In this document: positions 9,901 to 17,921 of the stretch, piece after piece
Position numbering within the stretch: the stretch's first letter is position 1
Layout of the letters: the number at the start of each line of letters is the position of its first letter
Assembly: GCA_019693395.1 (NCBI GenBank)
Contig: JAAMXP010000046.1
Span: 1 to 17,921 of the forward strand
DNA from: Ettlia oleoabundans
Lineage: Eukaryota; Chlorophyta; Chlorophyceae; Chlamydomonadales
DNA: 17,921 bases
Reading direction: 5' to 3'
Notes under the pieces: generated by a model
What the model was told of the DNA's origin: nothing
The model's input: the letters and a program-made list of their open reading frames with translations, nothing else
Databases searched by the model: none
Translations under genes and position numbers: made by a program

Positions 9901-12900
9901 GGACGCGGCCTCTTGTATGTTGGCACTTGCCTAAGCAGCAGCTGTGTGCGCAGGTGGCAGCAGTCTAGCAGGCCATCCAACTGTGACACCATCCCTGTTG
10001 CGTCCCTCTGCAGACAGGCAGGCAGGACACCAGGTGCAGCCACAAGCATGAGCAAGTGGATGAAGTGGGGTGCAGAGCAGCCAGCAAGGCAGCCAACTAC
10101 AGTCCTATTGTGGCCACAACCTCAACAAGAAGAAGCACTTGCAAAGCAGCATCACTAAGAAGCACCGGTAAAACCTAAGACTGGCTAATAAGCGCACCAA
10201 TGTGCTGTCAATGCGTCGGTTGAGTGTGGCAAACGCATGCTCTGCCACCGCTGCCAGTGGCCGCATCGTCTCGATAGCGATGCTGCTGTCATCCCCCTGC
10301 AAACCCACCAGTGGGTGCCCATGGTGGCCTCAGCTGGCGACGTAAGGAGGATAGAAGGTTGACTCATATTTGGTAACACATTATCACAGGCGGCTCAAAT
10401 CAGCAGCAGCAAGAAGAGAGTGTGGAACGGTCTGCGCGGAAGGTGGTTGCCGAGTACAGGAAGCAGGGCACTCTTACATCTGGCTTGTAGCGGCGCAGGT
10501 TCAGAAACTGCTGGACGGGTGTTTGCACACCCTGCAGCTGCTGCACCAAGAAATGCGCGCCCTCCAACTCTGCACAAGGCAGATGAGTGCTGAGCCAATG
10601 CTTGGGCTTGTTCCCATGGCAGCAGGAGGGCAGAGTTGAGCAGGAAACAGCACAAGTCACATGCTATACGACTTACAAGCGGCACAGTGGCACAGTCCCC
10701 GGAGACTCGTATGTGAACACGCTCAGCCAGGTGTAGCAGCAGTGGCTGGGCCAGATGCAATGCAACGGAGGACCTGTGGGCCGAGCAGGTACTGCTGACC
10801 TGCCAGGTGTGCCGTCTTGGTGACCTGCTTCTCCAGGTCTGAAGCAGTGCCCAACTGCATGCTCCGGAAGGTCCTCAGCTGCAGGGAACGGGAAAAGTGA
10901 CGAGCAGGTGTGGGGATTTTAGCTTTTGCTCAACTGGTGCCCTCGCCGAACAGCAAAGAGGATCCAGTGGTGCCCGCAGCAACCAATCAGCAGTAAGCCT
11001 GCGAGGGCGGCACCACTAGCCGTCGGTTAAAAGTAAGCATAGGAAATGACACAAGCATAATGGCGACCTGCGCCCGTGCGGCGGCAATCAGTGTGCCGGT
11101 TGCCACGTCAGCTCCCCGCGTCTGCCTGCCCAGCTGGTCGTCCCCAGCCTGCGCCAGCTCCTCGGTGCGCCTGTAGTATGCCAGCTGAACCACCGACCAC
11201 GTGTGCCTGCACATTCGCATGCCAGCAGAGGGTAGTAGATGGGAATAGACGGGGGTTGCACAGCTAGGATGACTACCGGCACCGAAGGGTGGCAGCAGCA
11301 CCTGAGGGCTAGCCCTTGCAGCCTGGTTGGAGGAATGAACCCCCAAACAATAAAGGTTGCCTCAACAATGTTCATTGCACCCGGCAGTCTGCCTGTCACC
11401 CAGGAATGCAGCCTGCCACCTTCCAGCCGCCGAATGGCACGAGTCCATGCTCCGCAACACAGCCAGCCAGCCACCATTCCTTTACCCTGATAGAGCCAGT
11501 GCATGCAAGCACCGCTGCAGTGCGTGTGTGGCCCGGCTGTATGCCTCCTCCACAACATCCGGCTCCTGATCAGCCAGCACCCCCTGCCCCACCTACAGCA
11601 AGCCGCACACAAAAATTGTAGCACGCTGGGCGTTTGCTGTGGACCAGTTTTGCCAACAGCCAAACAACGCAAATTCGATTACACACAGCATACCCCCAGG
11701 CTCCCAACAAACCACCACTAGCAAGCCACCCAACAAGCAACACGGCACCAGTCCCCATACGCATTGCCATGCCCCGTTCGAACTAGTTGATTCCCACCTC
11801 AGCGCAATCTCCCAGCAGCCTCTCCACATCCGCCATTGCCGGCTGGAGCACGTGCTCTGTGGCTTCCACCCACAACCGCAGGTCCGCCAGGATGGCAGTC
11901 TGCAGGGGCAGGACAGAACAGGTGGGGGGGGGTTGTCTGTGTTGCAGGGTAGGAAACACCGGCCAGCAGCGCAGGCAGTGTGCCTAGAAGGCTTGTGATG
12001 GCAGGCTGGCGGCGGCATCCTGCCATGCCAGGTCGGTGCACTGAGTTGGAAGCAAGACAGGGCGGTCACACGCCAGCACAACACACCAGGGCGGCTTGCT
12101 GCTGAAGCGCGGCAAGCAGGTCGGGCCATGCCGCCCCCTCCTTGCGCCGTTGGCGCTGCAGCAGTGCGCCTGGGGCGCCACCACTGCTGCTGCTACGAAT
12201 GCTTCCCGTGGTCATATAGGAGGCGAGCTGCTGCACGCCCTGCTGCAGCAAGGTGCTAGCACCACCGCCGCCGCCGCTGCTGCTGATCACAAGGGCGGCA
12301 GTCGGCGGCAGCAGCTCTTCCACGCCCCGCATGCTGAGCTGGACGCCGCCGCCTACCCGCTCAGCAGGCAAGTCGTCGCTGGGGGCGAGGTCCTACAAAT
12401 TGAGACAGCGCCCCGAAGCACAAGCAAAGGTTGAGGTTAAACGCACTAGACATGGTGGGGGGTCATCAGCAATTAACCGGTGGCAGAACTGAGCTTACTG
12501 CCCTATCCAGTGATGCCAGTATTGGACTGTAAATGGGGGCAGCAGTCAGGTCCACCACTCGCTGATATTTTGTTGGGGCATGGGGCTAGGTTGCAGCCCG
12601 ACAGGCACGGCTACATCAAGTCTCATCAACCAGTAACCAGCGGTGCACAAGGCAGTAACCAGGACGTGTTAAGATAACATGTGGTTGACCAATGGCAGCC
12701 AGCAGTATCAGCAGCAGTACCACACTCCACCAGTCCTACCTCAAATGTGTGCGGGCACAGGTCTGTGAGGTCCAGGAAGCTGCGCCCCACCAGCTGCGCC
12801 ACGTAGGCACACAGCTGCGCGGCAGCCATTAGCGGCAGCCCGCCGATGCAGCACAGGCAGGCGGCAAGGGCTGCAGAGAGCAGGAACGAGTGGCAAGGGC

Positions 12901-15900
12901 AGGTGAAGTGATGGCAGGCAGGTCAGCGAAGGCATGCAGGCAGGCAGGCAAATGGGAGGCAGCTAGGCACCTCATTCTGCTGAATTTGCAGCAATGCAAC
13001 AGTGATCGCGATTTGGCACACAGCAGCAGCAGCAGCAGCAGCAGCGAAGTATATCGGACGGAAAACGAAAACCCTACCACCCCCACAGCAAGCTGCACTG
13101 CCCCCACAACACCACCACGAGCGGCAGGAGGTGGGCAAGCCTCTCACATTCGGGATTGCTGGGCAGCACTGCGGCCTCAGCCTCCTCCAGAGCTTTCAAT
13201 ATGAAGTCCCGCATGGACTGAGCAGCCAGGCGGGTGAGGCGCTGCCGCCGCTGCAGAGCGTCCACGCCCGCAAGCACCACCCCGCACAGGGACGCACGCT
13301 CCTGCGGGTGCGGGTGACAGAGGCAGAAGGGGTCAGGTGGGTGGCAGTGCATTGACACGCTCCTTATACCCTTGGCAGTGCATCAACAAAATCCCATAGA
13401 GGCGTCCCACCTGCTTGACCACCCGCCCATCCTCGTGAACCTTCCAATCAATACTGCACTCCCCGCCTATTGCCGTGCATGCCCCTGAACCCACCCTGCC
13501 CCCACCCCACCCCCGCCCCAGAAAAGATCACCCAACCCGTACACCCTGCCACGACCCCATGCGACACACCGACCCACACCTACACCGCCACCCTCACCAA
13601 CCCACCCACCGTGTTCAGCCAGTCAAGCTTGATGCGCGTGCCGTGCGGCTGCCGAGCCAGCGCCTCAGCCAGCACACCCGCCGCCGCCATCTGCACCACA
13701 GGAGGCTTGCCGGTGCCCACGTCCTTGAGCAGGCGGTTGGCACTGCTGAGGGCATCGGCATCAGAGGCGTCCGGGGTGCTGCCCACCGCGGCGCCGTCAC
13801 CGATGGAGGTGGCGCTGATGATCTCAGACAGAATGGCACGCAGGACTGGCAGTGCATCAGCGTCCGCCTACGTTGAGTGCGACGGGGGAGAGGGGAGCCT
13901 TAGCTAGAACACAGCGATCCTAAGTATGGGGGTTTGCAGATATTGCGCCGCCGCAGGCTTCGATCACACAGATCACACAACTACCGCTGCACAGCTCTCT
14001 CGGTGGATTACACTGGGAGTGTGTGCACCACCCACCCACCCATCCGCCAACCAACCGGCCCACCTCCAGCAGCGTCAGCATTTCATCAGGCGAACACAGC
14101 AGGTCGCGGCGCAACAGGCTGTTGATGGCGGCTTCGTGGGGGCAGGGCCCGCTGCCCTGCACAAGACACTGAAAATGTCGGTGTAAGGCGGTAAGGGAAC
14201 GTGAGGGATTGTGGATGCATGTGTGATGGCGTGGCCAGCAATGGGCACACAGCCACCAGCAGTGCCAGCAAACAAGCATGCCCTCCCAGCCCGACAGAGC
14301 AGCAGAGGCAATTGGGGCTTCATGGTTATTGGCACACACATGAAATTTGAACGTCACCACAAAAAGAAGAAGAGGACAAAATACCAGCGCATTAGTTGGG
14401 TGGCTGTAGTATACTGCAGCATGCGGCATGTTGCTGGAAGCGACGCAACAACGGCGCAGCGCACCTCGCGGCGTCGGCGCAGCGCACGCAGCATGGCTAC
14501 CCCCAGCATGGTGCGAGCAAGGGAGGTCTCGGCATAGAGCTCTCCGGGGTGACCCTTCTGCAGGCAGGTGAACCGTGCAGGCCAATCAGGATATGCAGAG
14601 GAGTGCAGCGGGAGGCAGTAGCCAGCATGCAGGCAGGCATTTCGAGTTGCAGCAGGTTGCCACCTGACAGACTGGGATGGAGGCACAATGTGGAATATAG
14701 GCCTACCGCATACGGCTGGCAACCTATCTCACCATTCCTCGTTGCGTGACGTGCATCGGGAAGCTGGCATCGGTGCAGTGCGGGAAGAAGGGCGTTGTGC
14801 TGACGGCGCCCTCTGCACAAAGCAGCAAGAGGTGGCGTGCGAAAGGATGGCGTGGCGTGGCATGGCATGGCATGGCAATGAGTGGAATGTACGTATAAAG
14901 TTCAGGTTAGAAGATGCCACTGGACAGCCAGGTACGAGAAGAGCGCTTTCCTGCAACCACAGGATATCTGCGATACTTGGCGCATTGAGATTATGCATGG
15001 CCACTGCGCATGCACAGTGTGGTCCGATGTGCCATGCTGCGCCTCGCATTGCCATGCCTGCTACCTACCCATGACAGGCATCCACAGGTCAGCTGCTTTG
15101 AAGGCGTGGTAGTCAAGAGCGGTGAAGTGCCGCTTGAGCTGCGCAGCAGGCAGTGCATGTAGCAATCTATTTGCAAAAGAAGCGGACACTCAATCTTGAT
15201 ACGGGGGCGAGAAGGAGCAGGTGGTAGCATGTGGCATGCGACCTTGTCCCGCGACTAGGAACACCATAATAGAAGGCAGCGGCGCCACCAAGCCGGCATT
15301 ACGGTCATCCCTGGGGGCAGGCAATCGTGGCACACCGTGATCATGCCAGGCTGCGCAAACAGCCGATGTAGGCTGCAACTACTGCTGGCGGTGCCGCGCA
15401 GGTGCTGCATGGCATGCACAGCTTGCAGCTGCTCCTCACATGATAGTCATCACCGCTCCTGAAGAGTTGGTTGTTGCTGGAGCTGCAGGCACATATCGCC
15501 AAGCACAGGAGCAGGAACAGGCACAGGCTGGCACATCAGTCATGATAGTTGTTGCAGTGGGTGCAGAGGACTGGTCTGGGGGGCTGCATGGGACTAAGCA
15601 TTGCAACTTTGCAGCATATACTGCAACATGTGTTTGCCACAACAGCTTTTGCCGCCACAGCAGGGCGCACATGCGCCCTTCTGTTGCCTCACCGTGCGTC
15701 CTGCTGCTTGCCATTGCCATTGCCGTTGCCGGCGGCACCAGCGCCAGCCACCTCACCCCCCAGAGGTTCGTTGGCTGGCGCAACTGATGGAGCGCAGCTT
15801 CGGACGGCTTCCAGCAGCGCCTGACCGCCCAGCGCACCCTGGAGCGCCAGCTTCACAACTGCGGGGAGGTGTCGCCAGGCAGGCACCCGCACGGGCGGGT

Positions 15901-15952
15901 GGTGGGCAAGAGTGTATAACTTAAAGTGAATAACTTACAGTGTTATCTAGTG

Positions 15953-16004
<52 letters not shown>

Positions 16005-17895
16005 CACCGACATATTGCTCAAGCAAAGTGGTGTGACATCTAACCTGAGCCAACTCACATGACAGGTCCTGAGCAGTACACGCCTTTGCGTTTATTTCCT
16101 CGACTTTTGGCAGAGAAAAGGGCGGCTCAGCCACTCCGATGCCTCGTAGAACCTACAGAGTTGGGTGGGTGGGGCGCAGCCAACGGAATGCTGCATTTCA
16201 TAAACCGTACGGGTAAGTGTGAGAAGCATGGCTACGAGACAAGCATCGCTGGCAGAGGACAAAGGCTTGACTTGACTTACAGAGCGGATTCGGAGCCAGC
16301 GAGGCTCATACACGCATTGCGGCGGCGTAGGACATGGCATTCATAGATAAATGCAGCAACTCTATTCTGATCTTGTGACAAAAAGCATGGAATGGATGTG
16401 GGCAAGTAGGGGAGAAACAATGCTGGGTACTCAAAGGCACAAGCAGGGTGTTGATCTGAGCACAGCAAACCCACTACGAGGAAACATACAGAGCTGCATC
16501 CCCCTGCGCCAGCTGTGCAGCTACCTGCTGCAGGCGCTGTGAGGTCCGTGGCACAGCGGACAGCAGCGGACGCAGCGCGAGCAGCCGGCCCATCACCGCC
16601 TCCACCTGCAACAGCATGGCAGGCAACCAAGCAAGCAGGCCAGTCAAGGCCACCCAAGGGGCCAGCATAGGGCCAACAGCCAGCCACTGTGGATGTGGAC
16701 AGCTGGCACATGCCCGGGAGCATGCCGAATATGGCACAAACCCGCCAGGTGACATCAGGCAGCCAGCCGGCCCAAAAGAAGAAAGCCGGGTTACGGCACA
16801 TCTATCTGCAAGCTAGCATTGAAAAGCCAGCCAACGCCCCAAGTGCAGGCCAGTCGGCGCCCCGCCTCACCGCTTCGTCCACTGCTGCCTGGCTCCTGGC
16901 CAATTGCTGCGACTCCAGGTACTGGGTGAGGGAGTCTGAACTGTGGGCTTCAAACAACACCCGCTGGTACTGCGCCGCCCCTCCCGCCATTGCAAGCGTT
17001 GGGGGTGGTGGCTGGCCACCCGAAGGCTTGCCCTTGCCGCTCTGCTTACCCTGCTGCTGCTGCTGCTGCCAGTCAGACGGGGGCCAGCGATACAGCCGAG
17101 CTCCACCGTCACCGCTGCTGCTGCTGGAAGAGCTGACTGGTGCAGCGCCTTTGGTGCTCTCTTTGCCAGCCAACTTGGCCACCAGCGCCCTTATGCGGGC
17201 TAACGCTTCTGGCGCCAGGGCACCCTGCTGCTCCTGCTCCTCAGCGGCCTGAACCAGTTCACCTAGAGGGACGAATGCCAGGGCTTGAAGCGCAGCCTTT
17301 GCTTGCGCTGCATCTAACGCCGCGGCTGCCCCCCGCCGGCCCACCATCAGCGCCTGCTGCTGCTGCTGCTGGTCGGCAGGTGCAGGCGCCGCGTTCTTGC
17401 CGCGCTTTCCAGGCCCCTTGCCGCTGTTGTTGTTGGCATCAGACATAGCTGCTGGCGTGGCTTCCAGCAGCTTCCGCTGTAGGAACCGCCGGATCTGCAG
17501 TACCAGGTGGGTGCAAGCATGGGAGGAGTGAAGGAGACGCAGGCGCTTAACACACAGTTGGGTGACTAGAGTTCAGTGACGAACAGCAGAGATATGTCAA
17601 GCCACACTGCGGTCCCAAGACAGGTGTAACGCAGGCACATTTATCATAGTTGGGGGGAGCAGCATGCACAACAGGACGTCTCCAGCAGCCAAGTACTCAC
17701 ATCCTCCTGCGTCGGTCTCTCTAGCAACCCGCCACTGGCGCTGCTGCTGTGTCTGCCGCTTGGCCCCTGCTGCTGCTGCTGCTCCAAAGCTGCTGCTGCT
17801 GCCGCCTTGTGCTGCTGTGCTGCTTCAAGTCGCCGCCGCTCATGCTCGCGCTTTAACCGCTCAATGCGCATGGATTGGCTGACCTGCTGCTCCAC
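4940..17895 (-). CDS. Gene A: multi-exon ubiquitin carboxyl-terminal hydrolase-related protein (plant DUF629-UCH type), 5'-partial
   Basis: A 33-exon chain (introns removed: 6456 nt, 2152 codons with the TGA stop at 4942-4940). The predicted protein is a very large deubiquitinase-like protein. From N to C it has: a charged helix and Q/S/G-rich segment; a long helical region of unknown family; a DUF629-like coiled coil; a low-complexity linker; and a complete USP catalytic fold. Plant family members are, from general knowledge, roughly 1100-1700 residues, so this one is longer even without its start. The whole chain has compatible phases and no in-frame stop, apart from one awkward join near 10780. 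This is the main argument for a single gene. No start codon is visible, because the right edge lies in an intron. The UCH call is strong. That everything up to 17895 belongs to the same transcript is an inference; a separate upstream gene ending somewhere in 10-11 kb is the alternative. Confidence 0.7.
7198..8955 (-). CDS. Gene A, exon 27: 586-codon low-complexity linker
   Basis: One uninterrupted 1758-nt exon, nearly three times the next longest. The acceptor is TTGCAG before 8955 and the donor is CAG/gtggtt at 7198; both are phase 0. The encoded segment is dominated by Gln, Ala, Ser, Pro and Gly, with homopolymeric Gln (eight in a row at 8322-8299) and no recognisable fold. Short islands look less random: an acidic helical stretch with VPESYLRMLQEYELCEQRQ, a basic run KQRKKKKGEKKGKNK that could act as a nuclear localisation signal, and EEELMYQVLGIGGADAAG. 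The exon joins the coiled-coil region to the USP fold. Plant relatives also have a poorly conserved charged linker here, so an expanded disordered tether is the simplest reading. Opposite-strand open frames of up to 275 codons over this exon are by-products of CAG/CTG repetition. Confidence 0.85.
8299..8322 (-). repeat. (CAG)8 coding for polyglutamine
   Basis: Eight pure CAG codons in the linker exon of gene A. Shorter runs of about six occur in the upstream exon at 17354-17371 and 17051-17069, and of five at 17768-17782. Confidence 0.95.
8956..9237 (-). other. GC-AG intron (gene A)
   Basis: Donor AAG/GCGAGT and acceptor TTGCAG. The only phase-compatible join between the AAKKK-ending exon and the ASKKGVNGSN exon that keeps the Lys-rich pattern. 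Apart from the C at +2 the donor is a near-perfect consensus, as is typical of GC-AG introns. Confidence 0.65.
9238..10007 (-). CDS. Gene A, exons 23-26: charged coiled coil resembling the DUF629 C-terminus
   Basis: Exons: 10007-9931, 9734-9671, 9484-9439, 9335-9238. Joined, they read from RDATGMVSQLDGLL through ALLQRYFQRL to STRDSFLAELLLEEEMEQ and a Lys/Arg-rich tail (QRRQQKAAKKK). Plant DUF627-DUF629-UCH proteins have, as I remember them, an RNVTGMQQLE stretch, then a leucine-rich helix, then REAFLAELALD followed by Lys-rich sequence. The same order of motifs ties these exons to the USP exons downstream. Phases agree only if two introns use GC donors (AG/GCAAGT at 9930 and AAG/GCGAGT at 9237). 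The likely role is a helical, coiled-coil spacer or partner-binding segment. The motif match is from memory, not from an alignment. Confidence 0.7.
9345..9380. repeat. CAGG/CAGA tetranucleotide tract
   Basis: Alternating CAGG and CAGA units, nine in all, starting 10 nt upstream of the acceptor of exon 9335-9238. On the sense strand it is a CCTG/TCTG pyrimidine-biased stretch. Confidence 0.9.
9735..9930 (-). other. GC-AG intron (gene A)
   Basis: Donor TTAG/GCAAGT, acceptor GTCGCAG. Phase 2 is needed by the next exon (SELHARCRFHP). A GT donor two nt downstream (CAA/gtgcc) gives phase 0 and breaks the frame. Confidence 0.65.
10156..11583 (-). CDS. Gene A, exons 17-22: helical region of unknown family
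   Basis: Exons: 11583-11486, 11206-11068, 10878-10793, 10773-10677, 10567-10478, 10296-10156. The product is amphipathic-helical: VVEEAYSRATHALQRCLHAL, HTWSVVQLAYYRRTEELAQA, DLEKQVTKTAHLAGQQ, PLLLHLAERVHIRV, LEGAHFLVQQLQGVQTP, and AIETMRPLAAVAEHAFATLN. This composition suits a helical bundle or an alpha-solenoid. Phases fit except between the third and fourth exons, where the frame shifts by one. The 3' limit of the last exon (donor TTA/gtgatg at 10156) is chosen by phase and could be shorter. I see no clear plant DUF629 signature here, so the functional assignment rests only on the continuous frame with the downstream exons. Confidence 0.55.
11798..13867 (-). CDS. Gene A, exons 11-16: alpha-helical repeat-like region
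   Basis: Exons: 13867-13610, 13440-13411, 13301-13148, 12870-12740, 12392-12087, 11899-11798. Helix-rich segments include LPVLRAILSEIISATS, VVQMAAAGVLAEALARQPHG, LTRLAAQSMRDFILKALEEA, MAAAQLCAYVAQLVGRSFLD and ADLRLWVEATEHVLQPAMAD. The spacing of leucine/alanine helices resembles HEAT or armadillo-like solenoids, but I recognise no specific family. The 13440-13411 exon is only 30 nt and uses a weak acceptor (ggaag) chosen by phase. A 43-nt version from 13453 with a better acceptor would break the frame. The 12392-12087 exon carries a Ser/Gly-rich loop (SSSGGGGG) that is probably an unstructured insertion. All other acceptors are good CAG or TAG sites. Confidence 0.6.
13021..13045. repeat. Intronic (CAG)8
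   Basis: Eight CAG units on the plus strand, so CTG on the gene A sense strand, inside the intron 13147-12871. It is non-coding, in contrast to the CAG-sense polyQ runs in the exons. Confidence 0.95.
14064..16152 (-). CDS. Gene A, exons 4-10: short exons, unknown domain
   Basis: Exons: 16152-16059, 15858-15757, 15421-15336, 15138-15069, 14812-14733, 14557-14465, 14168-14064. Each is 70-105 nt with a GT donor, and the phases chain. The encoded pieces include VKLALQGALGGQALLEAVRS, VHAMQHLRGTASSS, LKRHFTALDYHAFKAADLWM, TPFFPHCTDASFPMHVTQRG, GELYAETSLARTMLGVAMLR and CSPDEMLTLLE. A few Cys/His residues occur, but I could not build the C2H2 finger found in plant DUF629. The acceptor at 15421 (caag) is poor and was picked to keep phase; the better CAG seven nt upstream shifts the frame to an early stop. 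Function unknown. Confidence 0.5.
14848..14877. repeat. (TGGCR)n pentanucleotide repeat
   Basis: Six units of TGGCG then TGGCA on the plus strand, just upstream of exon 14812-14733 in gene A, in the intron. Confidence 0.85.
15952..16006. repeat. (CAGG)n / (CCTG)n microsatellite
   Basis: About 13 uninterrupted GCAG/CAGG units in the 200-nt intron between exons 16152-16059 and 15858-15757. The sense strand of gene A reads CCUG repeats. Confidence 0.95.
16281..16366 (-). other. Candidate cassette exon of gene A (86 nt, frame-breaking)
   Basis: Lies in the 372-nt intron between exons 16605-16525 and 16152-16059. It has an acceptor (agatcag before 16366) and a perfect GTAAGT donor at 16280-16275, and is open in phase 0 (AAFIYECHVLRRRNACMSLA). 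Its length is not a multiple of three. Including it pushes the next exon into another frame that reads FYEASEWLSRPFLCQKSRK and then stops. It may be a regulated or 'poison' exon, or simply a decoy pair of splice sites. Confidence 0.35.
16525..17895 (-). CDS. Gene A, exons 1-3 of the visible part: charged helix plus Q/S/G-rich segment
   Basis: Exons: 17895-17701, 17494-16871, 16605-16525, all phase 0 with strong sites (donors gtgagt, gtgagg, gtagct). The first visible exon encodes a basic/acidic helix (SMRIERLKREHERRRLEAAQ) and a polyQ run. The second starts IRRFLQRKLLEATPA, then has a basic, disordered stretch, AAQAKAALQALAFVPLGEL and LAPEALARIRALVAKLAG helices, a Ser run and polyQ, and ends in a helical QYLESQQLARSQAAVDEA. 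The third reads VEAVMGRLLALRPLLSAVP. An ATG at 17446 lies inside the second exon. It is probably not the start, because coding-like sequence with a good acceptor precedes it in frame. The true start lies beyond the right edge. Confidence 0.6.
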
Positions 17896-17902
17896 CTGAG
17901 TT

Positions 17903-17921
17903 GGGGGGGGGGGGGGGGGGG
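17903..17921. repeat. Poly-G/poly-C run at the window edge
   Basis: Nineteen G on the plus strand up to the last base. On the sense strand it is a C tract ending seven nt before the first visible exon of gene A (CCCAACTCAG/GTG), thus an extreme polypyrimidine tract. Its true length may be wrong, or may mark a contig end. Confidence 0.85.

Noticed and set aside
13480..13609. C-rich plus-strand stretch as a coding region (two overlapping open frames of more than 130 codons)
   Set aside because: It is the intron after the gtgggt donor at 13609. The frames are Pro/His/Thr-rich from C-run composition and run antisense through a well-supported exon.
15436..15837. 133-codon minus-strand open frame over the intron 15756-15422
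   Set aside because: Only its upstream end overlaps an exon, in another frame. The rest is Cys/Thr/Ser-rich without splice sites that fit the chain.
17011..17446. ATG at 17446 as the start of gene A
   Set aside because: The same frame is open upstream to a good acceptor at 17495 and joins in phase to the exon at 17895-17701, so the ATG is probably internal.

Overview
The window looks like nuclear DNA of a green alga, probably a core chlorophyte of the Scenedesmus/Chlamydomonas kind. It is rich in G+C and in CAG/CTG runs and CAGG tetranucleotide repeats. Coding sequence is cut into many short exons by introns of about 100-370 nt with GTGAG/GTAAG-like donors. The one terminator-like signal is the algal TGTAA type, and the one recognisable domain is of plant type. 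I found no prokaryotic, viral, organellar, tRNA, rRNA or CRISPR signature. The organism call is an inference.

Two protein genes, both on the minus strand and in tandem, fill the window. Gene A (4940-17895, 5' end beyond the right edge) has 33 exons that I could chain. They give an open frame of 6456 nt (2152 codons including the stop). Its last six exons (4940-6989) encode a ubiquitin-specific protease (UCH/USP) fold of the plant 'ubiquitin carboxyl-terminal hydrolase-related' family (DUF627-DUF629-UCH proteins such as At3g47890), with Cys, His and Asp boxes visible. Upstream lie a 586-codon low-complexity linker exon (7198-8955), a charged coiled-coil stretch matching the end of DUF629 (9238-10007), and a long, mostly helical region (10156-17895) that I cannot assign to a family.

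An intergenic gap of 455 nt (4485-4939) holds a TGTAA signal for gene A and a TATA-like box for gene B. Gene B (185-4484, continuing off the left edge) begins at an ATG at 4484. It has 11 chained exons (1890 nt, 630 codons) for a helical, coiled-coil-rich protein of unknown family.

Exons were built by hand from splice consensus and reading-frame phase. The weakest joins are 10774-10792, 13441, 15421, 16281-16366 and 1365-1632. No plus-strand gene is supported; the plus-strand open frames are antisense shadows or intronic. Among the most interesting points are GC-AG introns in both genes, a possible frame-shifting cassette exon, a junction needing either a 19-nt intron or an indel, and a widened Cys box in the protease.
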